From Clostridium cibarium (GTDB lineage: Bacteria > Bacillota > Clostridia > Clostridiales > Clostridiaceae), in NCBI RefSeq assembly GCF_014836335.1, contig NZ_JACSRA010000007.1, positions 62,001-126,000 of the forward strand: a DNA stretch of 64,000 nt, in the 5' to 3' direction. The stretch's first letter is position 1, and each line of letters opens with the position of its first letter. The notes under the pieces were generated by a model. It did not search any database. It was not told where the DNA came from and saw nothing but the letters and a program-made list of their open reading frames with translations. Positions 54,759 to 64,000 of the stretch are shown here, one piece after another. The translations under genes and the position numbers were made by a program.

Positions 54759-55068
54759 ATAATTTTTACATAAAAAAATATTTACTAATTTATCAAGGAA
54801 GAGCTAAAGTTCAGATGATGGATTTAAGCCTGTTGGTAGTTGAGGGTAATTTTCTAGAGGATGTTACTTAGGTAACATGTTTCAGTTGGTATATTTACTT
54901 TTATGATGCCAAGTGTTATGATAGCTTAAATATTCAACTGGTTTATAATGGAAAATATGGCTCCTAACATATAAATCAAAGTGGAAGGAGGGAAGATGGA
55001 ATAATGTTATGTGGGGGAAGTATATGAAACAGTTGAATTTGAAAAGAATTTTTGAGGAGGTAAAGTGT
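54759..55068 (+). promoter_or_regulatory. long leader region before the secreted glycoside hydrolase gene
   Basis: 310 bp without a gene. It contains a perfect palindrome ATGTTAC-TTAG-GTAACAT at 54861-54878, which could be an operator or RNA hairpin, and two strong ribosome-like sites (GGAAGGAGGG near 54983 and GAGGAGG at 55052). A clear -35/-10 pair is not obvious. Position and palindrome suggest control of the hydrolase gene, perhaps by a sugar-responsive regulator. Confidence 0.4.
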
Positions 55069-56796
55069 ATGAAAAAAGTTTTAACATTTATGTTATCCAT
55101 TATGGTAATGTTGGCTTCAATGTCAGCAATTGCAGCATCTGCAGTTAATAATGTAACTGTAGACAGTGCAAGCGTAATAAGGGATGTAACTCATTGTGCA
55201 AGTGGTTCGCTTTATGGAATAACTGAAACAGTACCAGCAGATATTAACAGTCTTGTAGCTCCACTTAAGCCGTATGTAATGAGAAATCCGGCTCGATCAG
55301 GTTCAGGCACTCAGCATTGGTTTGGTGCTGCTGCAATACCTGTTTCGAAAAGACTTGCTGGAATTCCCAGTGCAAAGGTCTCAATTGACTTGGCGGATAT
55401 GTTGCCTGGTTGGCCATACCAATTTAAAAGTATGACAGATTGGCTTAATAAGGTAAAAGCTTTTATAGATGACAAGAAAGTATCTGGTCGCACCAATTAT
55501 TATGGTTATGAAATATGGAACGAACCTGACGGTACATGGAACAATGCTAATGGGTCATTCGAAAATATGTGGCTACAAACATTCAAAACTATCCGTGCAA
55601 ATGATCCAACTGAGAAGATTATAGGGCCTTGCTACAGCTACTATAATCATAATACTTTAAGTAAATTTTTGAGTTTCTGCAAGGCGAACAATTGCCTTCC
55701 AGATATAATGAGTTGGCATGAGCTTAGTGGAATCCAAAATGTATCAAATAATCTGAAAGATTATAGAACATTGGAATCTTCTCTTGGAATAAGTGCTAGG
55801 CCTATATCTATAAATGAGTATTGTGATGCAAATCATAATCTTGAGGGGCAGCCTGGATCAGCAGCACAGTTTATTGGGAAATTTGAACGTTATAAGGTAG
55901 ATAGTGCATGTATATCCTGGTGGTTTGTTCCTAAGCCAGGCAGACTGGGGAGTCTCCTTGCTACTGACACACAAAAGGGAGCCGGATGGTATTTGTTTAA
56001 GTGGTATGGAGATATGACAGGTAAAATGGTGAATGTCACACCTCCAAAAGATGCCAGCACCCTTGTGGATGGAGCTGCATGTGTTGATGCAGGTGCCAAG
56101 TATATGAGCTTTATCTTCGGTGGGGGCAATGATGGTACCATAAATACAACATTTAAGAACATTCCATCTTTTATCGGATCAACTGCATCAGTTAAGGTTG
56201 AGAAGATTGATTGGACAAGCAAGGATACAGTATCTCATGGACCATCTACAATATCAACTTCTAATTATTCTGTGGTAAACGGGCAGATTACAGTAACATT
56301 GAAAGGTTGCAATGCTAGTTCAGGATATCGTATATATATTACTCCAGGAACTAGTAGTGGTAATGAAATTGTATCTGGAAAGACATACAAGCTTATCAAC
56401 CGAAACAGTGGCAAGTTGCTTGATGTAGATAACAAATCAACTGCAGATGGGGGAAATGTTATTCAGTGGGCTGATAATGGTGGAAACAACCAGAGATGGG
56501 TTATTGTAAGCACAGACAATGGTTATATTCTAAAAAACGTCAATAGCAATAAATTGCTTGATGTAGATAATGGCTCAACTGCAGATGGAGGAAACGTTAT
56601 CCAGTGGACAACCAATGGGAATAACAATCAAAAGTGGAATATTTTTAACTTAGGTAATGGATATTACAAACTACTTAATATTAATAGTGGGAAAGCACTA
56701 GATGTTTATAATAATTCGACTACAGATGGGGCAGATGTTGTTCAATGGACTGATAATTCGGGAACTAATCAGCAGTGGCAGCTTGTACAGCAATAA
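55069..56796 (+). CDS. secreted glycoside hydrolase (clan GH-A, GH39-like) with ricin-type CBM13
   Basis: 575 residues from ATG 55069, after GAGGAGGT; the longer frame upstream lacks a signal start. A signal peptide (about 1-26) ends near AIAASA-VNN. The catalytic barrel has [12 protein letters not shown] (acid/base Glu near 152) and [10 protein letters not shown] (likely nucleophile Glu near 250). A beta sandwich (about 330-430) follows, then a beta-trefoil from about 435 with three repeats, each ending in Q-x-W (NNQRW, NNQKW, NQQW). It acts on a polysaccharide outside the cell; the exact sugar is unclear. The GC content and codon use are visibly higher than those of its neighbours, suggesting transfer. 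Confidence 0.85.
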   Translation: MKKVLTFMLSIMVMLASMSAIAASAVNNVTVDSASVIRDVTHCASGSLYGITETVPADINSLVAPLKPYVMRNPARSGSGTQHWFGAAAIPVSKRLAGIPSAKVSIDLADMLPGWPYQFKSMTDWLNKVKAFIDDKKVSGRTNYYGYEIWNEPDGTWNNANGSFENMWLQTFKTIRANDPTEKIIGPCYSYYNHNTLSKFLSFCKANNCLPDIMSWHELSGIQNVSNNLKDYRTLESSLGISARPISINEYCDANHNLEGQPGSAAQFIGKFERYKVDSACISWWFVPKPGRLGSLLATDTQKGAGWYLFKWYGDMTGKMVNVTPPKDASTLVDGAACVDAGAKYMSFIFGGGNDGTINTTFKNIPSFIGSTASVKVEKIDWTSKDTVSHGPSTISTSNYSVVNGQITVTLKGCNASSGYRIYITPGTSSGNEIVSGKTYKLINRNSGKLLDVDNKSTADGGNVIQWADNGGNNQRWVIVSTDNGYILKNVNSNKLLDVDNGSTADGGNVIQWTTNGNNNQKWNIFNLGNGYYKLLNINSGKALDVYNNSTTDGADVVQWTDNSGTNQQWQLVQQ

Positions 56797-56875
56797 TATA
56801 AAATATGTTTATTATTCTATAACTTGAGGTGGCTTCAGTGAAATAGTAATTTGTTAAAGTAAAATTTAATTTTTG

Positions 56876-56922
56876 TAAATTATAAGTGCTATATTATTAA
56901 AATTAGCACTTATAATTTTAAT
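56876..56922 (+). terminator. terminator after glycoside hydrolase
   Basis: AATTATAAGTGCTA...TAGCACTTATAATT with a T tract. Confidence 0.85.
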
Positions 56923-57010
56923 TTTCACAAAGAGTTGTTTTATCATTTCTTTAGTTCATTAATTCTATCATTTGAAAGAAAACCATATCTAAATTTATTT
57001 ATATATAGTC

Positions 57011-57075
57011 TTTATACAATCTTAATACTATAGGATATATTTCTAACACCATCTTAATTTTTTCTGCAATATAAT
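57011..57075 (+). promoter_or_regulatory. kdp promoter with KdpE-type direct repeats
   Basis: A perfect TATAAT is at 57070, but the -35 place (57047-57052) reads CACCAT, so an activator is needed. Upstream, CAATCTTAAT (57017) and CCATCTTAAT (57049) repeat 32 bp apart, and TTTATAC stands just before the first copy. These would suit an OmpR-family activator such as KdpE. No c-di-AMP riboswitch is seen in 56797-57101. Confidence 0.5.
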
Positions 57076-57101
57076 AATAGGCGAAAGGGAGGTGGTAATT
57101 T

Positions 57102-57191
57102 ATGAGTATTATTATTCAATTAATAGGAATAGTAGCGTTAATGCTATTAGTTTATCTTTGTTATGTTTTATTAAGGAGTGATAAGGTATGA
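57102..57191 (+). CDS. kdpF: potassium-transporting ATPase small subunit F
   Basis: 29 residues from ATG 57102, after AAAGGGAGGTGG. The sequence is one hydrophobic helix, with a short polar end (IIQLIGIVALMLLVYLCYVLL then RSDKV). It lies directly before kdpA and overlaps its start by four bases. KdpF stabilises the KdpFABC complex in the membrane. Confidence 0.9.
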   Translation: MSIIIQLIGIVALMLLVYLCYVLLRSDKV

Positions 57192-58927
57192 TTAATGTAA
57201 TTTTACAGTATGCTTTGTATTTATTAATTTTAGTTATACTAGCTATTCCATTAGGTAAATATATTGGAAAGATTATGAATGGAGAAAAGGTGTTTTTATC
57301 TAAGGTACTAGTTCCGATAGAAAATTTTATATACAAGATATTAAGAGTACATAAAAATGAACAAATGAATTGGAAAAAGTATGGAGTATCAGTAATAGCA
57401 TTTAGTGCTTTTGGATTTATAGTACTATTTTTACTTAATACTATACAAGGCATTATGTTTTTAAATCCAGAAGGGGTTAAAGGAACTTCCTGGCATTTAA
57501 GTTTTAATACTGCTGTTAGTTTTATAACCAATACAAATTGGCAAGCCTATTCTGGAGAAAGCCAATTAAGTTATTTAACTCAGATGCTTGGTCTTACAGT
57601 TCAAAACTTTGTTTCAGCAGGTGTTGGGATAGCTGTTCTATTTGCTCTTATAAGAGGATTTGTTAAGGTAAAGGAAGAAGGATTGGGGAGTTTTTGGGTA
57701 GATATTACAAGAATAATTTTATATGTACTCATGCCATTATCAATAACTCTTTCATTAGTATTAGTATCTCAAGGAGTAGTACAAAACTTTTCTTCATATG
57801 AAAAGGTAGAGCTTATAGAGCCAATTACTCTTGAAGACGGTTCTGTGGTAACAAGTGAGGTTGTACCGGAAGGACCTGCAGCAAGTCAAATATCTATTAA
57901 GCAGCTAGGGACTAATGGTGGTGGATTCTTTGGAGTTAATTCAGCCCATCCTTTTGAAAATCCTAATGCTTTTACAAATTTATTAGAGTTAATTTCAATA
58001 TTATTAATACCGGCAGCTTTATGTTTCACATTTGGAAGAAATGTTAAAGATAAAAGGCAAGGAATAGCTATATTTATAGCCATGTTTGCTATGTTAGTTG
58101 TAGCACTTGCAGTAATTGCAATTAGTGAAGCTAACTCAACACCACAGCTTTCGCAAAATGGAGCAGTTGATATATCTACGATAAATCAAGCTGGTGGAAA
58201 CATGGAGGGTAAAGAAAGTAGATTTGGAATTGCTGGATCAACTACATGGGCAGCATTTACAACAGCAGCATCTAACGGGTCGGTAAATTCTATGCATGAT
58301 AGCTATACTCCAATTGGAGGAATGATGACAATGCTCTTAATGCAAGTTGGAGAAGTTGTATTTGGCGGAGTAGGATGTGGACTTTATGGGATGCTTGCGT
58401 TTGCTATCGTTACAGTATTTATTGCAGGATTAATGGTAGGAAGAACTCCAGAATATTTAGGAAAGAAAATAGAACCATTTGAAATGAAAATGGCAATGCT
58501 TATGTGTTTAGCAACTCCTATAGCTATACTTATAGGAAGTGGAATAGCAGCAATGGTTCCTGAAGTTAGAGATAGTTTAAATAATTCAGGAGCACATGGT
58601 TTTTCAGAAATGCTTTATGCTTATTCATCAACAGGTGGGAATAATGGATCAGCATTTGCTGGATTTGGAGCTAATACTGCATTTATTAATGTTACAACAG
58701 GGATAGTAATGTTGTTTGCAAGGTTTGTACCTATGATAGCAACGCTAGCTATTGCAGGATCTTTGGTTAAGAAAAAGAAGGTAGCAACAAGTGTTGGAAC
58801 ATTACCAACTCATAATGGACTATTTATTGGACTTCTTATAATGATTGTAATCCTGGTAGGAGCATTAAGCTTTTTTCCGGCACTTGCATTAGGACCAATA
58901 GTAGAATATTTTCAAATGATATTGTAG
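57188..58927 (+). CDS. kdpA: potassium-transporting ATPase subunit A
   Basis: 579 residues, ten to twelve hydrophobic segments. Selectivity-filter-like pore loops are visible: [15 protein letters not shown] (near 110), [18 protein letters not shown] (near 238), the [18 protein letters not shown] region (near 354), and [17 protein letters not shown] (near 480). It is the potassium-channel-like subunit that selects and passes K+ in the high-affinity KdpFABC pump. It starts inside the kdpF stop. Confidence 0.96.
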   Translation: MINVILQYALYLLILVILAIPLGKYIGKIMNGEKVFLSKVLVPIENFIYKILRVHKNEQMNWKKYGVSVIAFSAFGFIVLFLLNTIQGIMFLNPEGVKGTSWHLSFNTAVSFITNTNWQAYSGESQLSYLTQMLGLTVQNFVSAGVGIAVLFALIRGFVKVKEEGLGSFWVDITRIILYVLMPLSITLSLVLVSQGVVQNFSSYEKVELIEPITLEDGSVVTSEVVPEGPAASQISIKQLGTNGGGFFGVNSAHPFENPNAFTNLLELISILLIPAALCFTFGRNVKDKRQGIAIFIAMFAMLVVALAVIAISEANSTPQLSQNGAVDISTINQAGGNMEGKESRFGIAGSTTWAAFTTAASNGSVNSMHDSYTPIGGMMTMLLMQVGEVVFGGVGCGLYGMLAFAIVTVFIAGLMVGRTPEYLGKKIEPFEMKMAMLMCLATPIAILIGSGIAAMVPEVRDSLNNSGAHGFSEMLYAYSSTGGNNGSAFAGFGANTAFINVTTGIVMLFARFVPMIATLAIAGSLVKKKKVATSVGTLPTHNGLFIGLLIMIVILVGALSFFPALALGPIVEYFQMIL

Positions 58928-58938
58928 GAGGGATGGGC

Positions 58939-61008
58939 ATGAGTAGTAAGAAAGAAAATTCATTTGCTGATAAAAAAATGTTAAAAAGGGCCATAAAGGA
59001 TTCCTTTATTAAGTTAAAGCCAAAGACTCAAATTCAAAATCCAGTAATGTTCATAGTTTACGTAGCAGCAGCTCTTACCACTGTTCTTTTTGTTCTTTCA
59101 GTATTTGGAATTAAGGATAATTCATCAGAGTTTATTTTTGGTATAGCAATATTATTATGGTTTACTGTATTATTTGCAAACTTTGCAGAAGCAATTGCAG
59201 AAGGTCGTGGAAAAGCACAGGCAGATGCTCTTCGTTCTGCAAAGAAAGATGTATTAGCAAATAAAATAAAGTCCGTGGAAGAAAAAGATAAGATAACTAA
59301 GGTTAATTCTACAGTGCTTAGAAAAGGTGATATTGTTATAGTTTATGCTGGAGAACAAATTCCAGCAGATGGAGAAGTTATAGAAGGAGCTTCTTCTGTT
59401 GATGAAAGTGCTATAACAGGAGAATCAGCACCTGTTATAAGAGAAAGTGGTGGAGATAGAAGTGCTGTAACTGGAGGGACAACGGTAATTTCAGATTGGA
59501 TAATAATAAGGATTACCAATGATCCGGGAGAAAGCTTTATGGATAAAATGATTGCCATGGTAGAGGGGGCTTCAAGGAAGAAAACTCCTAATGAAATGGC
59601 TCTTCAAATTTTATTAGTTTCTCTTACTATTATATTTTTAATTGTAACAGTTACTTTATATGCTTATTCTGATTTTTCATTTAAAGAATTAAACCAAACT
59701 AATAATACTTCTGTTACGTCTTTACTAGCACTTTTAGTATGTTTAGCACCAACAACTATTGGTGCATTACTATCAGCAATAGGAATTGCAGGAATGAGTA
59801 GACTTAATGAGGCAAATGTACTAGCTATGAGCGGTAGAGCGATTGAGGCTGCTGGAGATGTTGATATATTAATGTTAGATAAAACAGGAACGATTACTCT
59901 TGGAAATCGTGAAGCTAGTGAATTTGTTCCAGTTGATGGAGTGGATATAAAGGAACTTGCAGATGCAGCACAATTATCATCTCTTGCAGATGAAACTCCA
60001 GAAGGGAGAAGTGTTGTAATACTTGCAAAAGAACAATTTGGTATAAGAGGTCGTAAAATGAGTGAGCTTAATGCAGAATTTATACCTTTCACAGCTAAAA
60101 CGAGGATGAGTGGTGTTGATTTTGGAGGTAATGAAATTAGAAAAGGAGCAGCTGAGGCTATAAAACAATATGTATTATCTAAAGGTGAAAAGTACTCGCA
60201 AGAATGTGATGAAGTTGTTAAATCAGTATCTAATTTAGGTGGAACTCCTTTAGTAGTAGCTAAAAATGGCAAGGTATTAGGAGTAATCTATTTAAAGGAT
60301 ATAGTAAAACAAGGTGTGAAAGAAAAGTTTTCTGATCTAAGAAAGATGGGAATAAAGACTATTATGATAACTGGAGATAATCCACTTACAGCAGCAGCTA
60401 TTGCAGCAGAGGCTGGAGTTGATGACTTTCTAGCTGAAGCTACTCCAGAAGGGAAGCTTGAAATGATTAGAGAATTTCAAAGAAAAGGACATCTTGTTGC
60501 CATGACAGGTGACGGCACTAATGATGCACCAGCACTTGCACAAGCAGATGTGGCCGTAGCTATGAATACAGGAACTCAAGCTGCTAAAGAGGCAGGTAAT
60601 ATGGTGGATCTAGATTCTTCGCCAACAAAGCTAATAGATATAGTAAGAATAGGAAAACAACTTCTTATGACAAGAGGATCATTAACTACATTTAGTATAG
60701 CAAATGATATAGCAAAGTATTTTGCGATTATACCGCCACTTTTTATAGGACTTTATCCCGAACTAAATATACTTAATATTATGAGGCTTCATAGTTCAGA
60801 AAGTGCTATATTTTCAGCTGTTATATATAATGCATTAATAATAGTTATGCTTATTCCGCTTGCATTAAAAGGAGTGAAGTATAGAGAAGTTCCAGCCAGT
60901 AAATTATTATCAAGAAATATGCTAGTATATGGACTTGGAGGGATTATAGCTCCATTTATTGCAATAAAAGTTATTGATTTAGTAATTACCTTTATAGGTA
61001 TAGTATAA
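58939..61008 (+). CDS. kdpB: potassium-transporting ATPase ATP-binding subunit B
   Basis: 689 residues from ATG 58939, 6 nt after AGGAGGG; the ATG at 58933 is too close. P-type ATPase motifs: the [12 protein letters not shown] loop, [10 protein letters not shown] (phosphorylated Asp near residue 313), KTRMSGVDF (nucleotide) and [21 protein letters not shown] (near 522). Seven to eight membrane helices. It uses ATP to drive K+ uptake through KdpA. Confidence 0.97.
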   Translation: MSSKKENSFADKKMLKRAIKDSFIKLKPKTQIQNPVMFIVYVAAALTTVLFVLSVFGIKDNSSEFIFGIAILLWFTVLFANFAEAIAEGRGKAQADALRSAKKDVLANKIKSVEEKDKITKVNSTVLRKGDIVIVYAGEQIPADGEVIEGASSVDESAITGESAPVIRESGGDRSAVTGGTTVISDWIIIRITNDPGESFMDKMIAMVEGASRKKTPNEMALQILLVSLTIIFLIVTVTLYAYSDFSFKELNQTNNTSVTSLLALLVCLAPTTIGALLSAIGIAGMSRLNEANVLAMSGRAIEAAGDVDILMLDKTGTITLGNREASEFVPVDGVDIKELADAAQLSSLADETPEGRSVVILAKEQFGIRGRKMSELNAEFIPFTAKTRMSGVDFGGNEIRKGAAEAIKQYVLSKGEKYSQECDEVVKSVSNLGGTPLVVAKNGKVLGVIYLKDIVKQGVKEKFSDLRKMGIKTIMITGDNPLTAAAIAAEAGVDDFLAEATPEGKLEMIREFQRKGHLVAMTGDGTNDAPALAQADVAVAMNTGTQAAKEAGNMVDLDSSPTKLIDIVRIGKQLLMTRGSLTTFSIANDIAKYFAIIPPLFIGLYPELNILNIMRLHSSESAIFSAVIYNALIIVMLIPLALKGVKYREVPASKLLSRNMLVYGLGGIIAPFIAIKVIDLVITFIGIV

Positions 61009-61020
61009 GGGGGAATATAT

Positions 61021-61626
61021 ATGAAACAAGTAAAATCAGTTGCAGCAAAAGCAGGTATTCTCTTATTAGTATTTACAGCTCTATGTGGGATAATCTATCC
61101 AATATTTATTACAGGAATTTCACAAATGTTTTTTAAAAATAAAGCAAATGGTAGTATTATAGAAATAGATGGGAAAAAGTATGGTAGTGTACTTTTAGAA
61201 CAAAAGTTTACTAGAAATGAATACTTATGGGGACGTATAATGAATATAGATACGAGTACTTTTAAAGATGATGATGGAGCTTTGCTTATGTATTCGGCAC
61301 CATCAAATTTAAGTCCAGCTAGTGATGAATATAAAAAACTTGTAGTTGAAAGAGTTGAAAAAATAGAGAAATCTAATCCAGAGGAAATAGATAAGGCGAT
61401 TCCAGTAGATCTTGTAACTTGTTCAGGAAGTGGACTTGATCCACATATTTCAGTAGCAGCTGCTGAATACCAAGTTGAAAGAATTGCTAAAAGCAGAGGT
61501 ATTAGTAGTGATGAAGTTAGAAAAATAATTAAGAAGTATACAAAGGGAAGGTTCCTTGGAGTGTTTGGAGAAGAGACAGTTAATGTATTAGAGGTCAATT
61601 TAGCTCTTGATGGGATATTAAAATAG
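61021..61626 (+). CDS. kdpC: potassium-transporting ATPase subunit C
   Basis: 201 residues. One N-terminal membrane helix (about 12-32) and an outer domain with the KdpC blocks FWGRI-like LWGRIMNIDTS, SNLSPASDEY, and DLVTCSGSGLDPHISVAAAEYQ. It helps ATP binding in KdpB and assembly of the complex. It starts 12 bp after kdpB behind GGGGGAA. Confidence 0.96.
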   Translation: MKQVKSVAAKAGILLLVFTALCGIIYPIFITGISQMFFKNKANGSIIEIDGKKYGSVLLEQKFTRNEYLWGRIMNIDTSTFKDDDGALLMYSAPSNLSPASDEYKKLVVERVEKIEKSNPEEIDKAIPVDLVTCSGSGLDPHISVAAAEYQVERIAKSRGISSDEVRKIIKKYTKGRFLGVFGEETVNVLEVNLALDGILK

Positions 61627-61642
61627 TGAGGTGTTGAAGTTT

Positions 61643-64000
61643 ATGAGTTATATGCGTCCAAATCCAGATGAATTATTGAAACAAATTAATAGTTCTGAAA
61701 GAGCCAGTAGAAGAGGAAGATTAAAGATTTTCTTTGGTTATGCAGCTGGAGTAGGAAAAACTTATGCGATGTTGGACGCAGCTCATGCGGCTCAAAGAGC
61801 AGGAATAGATGTAGTAGTTGGCTATATAGAACCACATGCAAGAAAAGATACACAAGCTTTGCTTGAGGGGTTGAAATTTATTCCTCCTCTAATAATTCCT
61901 TATAAAGGCATAAATTTAAATGAATTTAACTTAGATGCAGCTTTAGAAAGAAAGCCAAAAGTAATCTTGGTTGATGAACTTGCTCATACAAATCCACAGG
62001 GATTAAGGCATACAAAGAGATATAGTGATATAGAAGAACTTCTTGATGCTGGAATTGATGTGTATACTACAGTTAATGTACAGCATATAGAAAGCTTAAA
62101 TGATATTGTAGCTTCAATCACACATATAGTAGTTAGAGAACGTATTCCAGATAGAATTTTTGATGAAGCTGACCAAGTAGAATTAATAGATGTAGAGCCT
62201 GAAGATTTGATAGAAAGATTAAATGAAGGCAAGATATATAAAGAAAAGCAAAGTAAAAAAGCACTAAGTAATTTTTTCGCAAAGGAAAATTTAGTAGCTT
62301 TACGTGAAATTGCATTAAGAAAGACAGCTGATAGGGTTAACAAAGAGGTAATTACAAATAAAAATGAAGGTAATAGTAGCTATCACACAAATGAACATAT
62401 TTTAGTGTGCCTTAGTTCATCTCCGTCCAATCCAAAGGTTATAAGAACAGCAGCTAGAATGGCAGATGCATTTCATGGGAAGTTTACAGCTTTATTTGTA
62501 CAAACTACTCATTCAAAAGACCTGGAAGATAAAAATATTAGTGCGATTAGGGCAAATTTAAAACTTGCAGAAGAATTGGGAGCAGAGATTACTACAACTT
62601 ATGGAGATGATGTGCCATATCAAATTGCTGAATATGCTAAGGTAAGTGGAATATCAAAGGTAATATTAGGTAGAACTAATACAAGAAAGATTTTTAGGAC
62701 TAAATTAGGTTTTGTTGATAAACTTGTGAGTTTAGCTCCTGATATAGATATTTACGTTATTCCAGACAAGGATACGCATAAGTATTCATTTAGAAAAAGG
62801 CATTTAACCAACTTAAAATTTTCATGTGTAGATTTTTTCAAGATGATTGGAATAATGGGGTTATCAAATATTACAAGTTTATATGTAGATAGTGTAGGTT
62901 TTAGTGAAGCTAATATAATAACTATTTTTATATTAGGAGTTTTACTTACTTCAAGTAAGACAAATGGAAAAGTGTATGGAGTAATATCATCTATTATAGG
63001 GGTTTTATCATTTGATTTTTTCTTTATAGAACCTAAGCTTACATTTACTGCTTACGATTCACAGTATCTTATTACATTTTTAATAATGCTTATTGCATCA
63101 ATAATAACAAGTACTCTTACAAGTAAGGTGAAGGAACAAGCAGATACGTCAGCTATTATAGCTTATCGAACAAATATACTACTGGATGCCAGCAGGGAAC
63201 TTCAGAAGGCTAATAGTTTAGAAGAAATTGCAATGAAGTCTCAGATTCAAATATATAAATTACTTAATAAGCCAATTATTTTTTATGTGGTGAAAGATGA
63301 GAAGATAGTTAAAACATATACTTATAGAGATGAAAATAATTCTAAGCTTGAAGATGAGTATCTAGAAGCAGATGAGAGGGCAGTTGCAACTTGGGTAATA
63401 AGAAATAGGAAAAAAGCAGGTGCAGGGACAGAGACTCTTCCGGGTTCAAAATCTTTGTATATACCTTTAATTGGACAAGACAAGGTGTTAGCAGTTGTAG
63501 GAATTGTTATGAAAAATAATAAGGATATAGATAGTGGCGAAAAATCCTTATATAGGGCAATGCTTAATCAAATATCCTTTGCTTTGGAGAAATATAATCT
63601 TAATGAAGTGCAAAAATTAACATTAATGCAAGCAGAAAAAGAGAGGTTTAGAGCAAATTTATTAAGAGCTGTTTCTCATGATTTAAGAACACCTCTTACA
63701 AGTATATCTGGATCAGCTAATTTATTATTGACAAATACCATTGATGAAGAATCAAGGAAACAACTAACTTTAGATATATATGATGATTCTCTTTGGCTTA
63801 TTAATTTGGTTGAAAATTTATTATCGGTTTCTAGAATTGATAAAGATGGAGTTAATTTACGCACAGAACCTCAATTAGTTAGAGAAATTATAACTGAAGC
63901 ATTGAATCATATAAATAGAAAAGCTAGTGAGCATATTATAAAGGTGAATTTAAAAGACGAGTTATTAATGGTTGATGTGGATGTGAGGTTGATAATCCAA
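61643..64000 (+). CDS. kdpD: osmosensitive K+ channel histidine kinase KdpD, truncated at window end
   Basis: 786 codons in frame, ATG 61643 after GTGAGGTG; the C-terminal part of the kinase lies outside. The N-terminal KdpD domain has a Walker A-like GYAAGVGKTYAML (near residue 32) and VILVDELAHTNPQG; a USP-like domain follows (about 252-370, HILVCLSSSPSNPKVIRTAARMA). Then come four membrane segments (about 400-500), a GAF-like domain (about 510-645), and HisKA with SHDLRTPLTSISG (His near 677). It senses K+ need and phosphorylates KdpE, expected just beyond. It lies 16 bp after kdpC, so the whole kdpFABC-D set is one operon. Confidence 0.96.
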   Translation, partial: MSYMRPNPDELLKQINSSERASRRGRLKIFFGYAAGVGKTYAMLDAAHAAQRAGIDVVVGYIEPHARKDTQALLEGLKFIPPLIIPYKGINLNEFNLDAALERKPKVILVDELAHTNPQGLRHTKRYSDIEELLDAGIDVYTTVNVQHIESLNDIVASITHIVVRERIPDRIFDEADQVELIDVEPEDLIERLNEGKIYKEKQSKKALSNFFAKENLVALREIALRKTADRVNKEVITNKNEGNSSYHTNEHILVCLSSSPSNPKVIRTAARMADAFHGKFTALFVQTTHSKDLEDKNISAIRANLKLAEELGAEITTTYGDDVPYQIAEYAKVSGISKVILGRTNTRKIFRTKLGFVDKLVSLAPDIDIYVIPDKDTHKYSFRKRHLTNLKFSCVDFFKMIGIMGLSNITSLYVDSVGFSEANIITIFILGVLLTSSKTNGKVYGVISSIIGVLSFDFFFIEPKLTFTAYDSQYLITFLIMLIASIITSTLTSKVKEQADTSAIIAYRTNILLDASRELQKANSLEEIAMKSQIQIYKLLNKPIIFYVVKDEKIVKTYTYRDENNSKLEDEYLEADERAVATWVIRNRKKAGAGTETLPGSKSLYIPLIGQDKVLAVVGIVMKNNKDIDSGEKSLYRAMLNQISFALEKYNLNEVQKLTLMQAEKERFRANLLRAVSHDLRTPLTSISGSANLLLTNTIDEESRKQLTLDIYDDSLWLINLVENLLSVSRIDKDGVNLRTEPQLVREIITEALNHINRKASEHIIKVNLKDELLMVDVDVRLIIQ

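Noticed and set aside
56797..57101. c-di-AMP (ydaO) riboswitch before kdp
   Set aside because: The region is AT-rich with one plain terminator; none of the conserved GC-rich aptamer blocks are found.
59664..60272. 202-codon minus-strand frame
   Set aside because: Lies wholly inside kdpB, whose P-type ATPase motifs are intact; a shadow frame.
61095..61598. 167-codon minus-strand frame
   Set aside because: Antisense of kdpC; no start signal.
1..64000. CRISPR arrays, tRNA or rRNA genes, prophage or complete insertion sequences
   Set aside because: No regularly spaced repeats, no tRNA-like cloverleaf or CCA ends, no rRNA core sequence and no transposase, integrase or phage structural motifs were noticed.

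Overview
The window looks like a chromosomal segment of a saccharolytic, spore-forming Clostridium sensu stricto. The DNA is very AT-rich, Shine-Dalgarno sites are strong (GGAGG type), and TTG/GTG starts are common. It carries spore and anaerobe genes (spmA/spmB, class III ribonucleotide reductase, ferredoxin), and nearly every protein resembles clostridial families. I see no rRNA, tRNA, CRISPR array, intact insertion sequence or prophage. Functions below are read from motifs and gene order; no database search was possible. Region by region: 1-5.5 kb holds a truncated radical-SAM activase-like gene, a YkvI-type membrane protein, a lipoprotein, and a run of radical-SAM (TIGR01212), ComB-like and DUF1643 genes. 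5.6-8.7 kb pairs a toxin-type (TcdR/BotR/UviA-like) sigma factor with a leaderless peptidoglycan-binding DUF1906 lytic enzyme and an unknown protein. 8.8-19.2 kb is housekeeping: AI-2E-type permease, RlmI-like methyltransferase, aspartokinase, L25/Ctc with a structured leader, T-box-ileS, ccpA and an Asp/Glu racemase. 19.3-23.5 kb is accessory: a transporter remnant, an unusual serine acetyltransferase and CysK paralogue, azlCD, and small or decayed ORFs. 23.5-31 kb has spmAB, an ABC exporter, an Xaa-Pro peptidase, and a phasin-like protein with an ABC1/UbiB kinase. 31-35 kb has a methionine T-box followed by two different MetRS genes, then a two-hairpin RNA element and a DUF2383 protein. 35.6-43.3 kb follows the Bacillus-like order tatD-yabE-rnmV-ksgA, then envelope or spore-type unknowns, an Mrp carrier and a ferredoxin. 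43.3-46.9 kb (minus strand) has TPP-riboswitch-thiT, padR-degV with twin operators, and a YerB-like lipoprotein. 47-54.7 kb has NrdR-box-nrdD, a Re-citrate-synthase candidate with aconitase, a DUF815 ATPase and nrdG. 55-64 kb has a secreted glycoside hydrolase with a ricin-type module, then kdpFABC and kdpD cut by the window end. RNA-level regulation is dense: two T-boxes, one TPP riboswitch with an attenuator that also contains the ribosome binding site, a probable L25 autoregulatory pseudoknot leader, and several intercistronic hairpins. The most promising items for new biology are the sigma factor/lytic enzyme pair with its BotR-like promoter, the L25 leader, the acetyltransferase/CysK-like/AzlCD cluster, the tandem MetRS operon, and the unexplained hairpin pair at 34846-34904.
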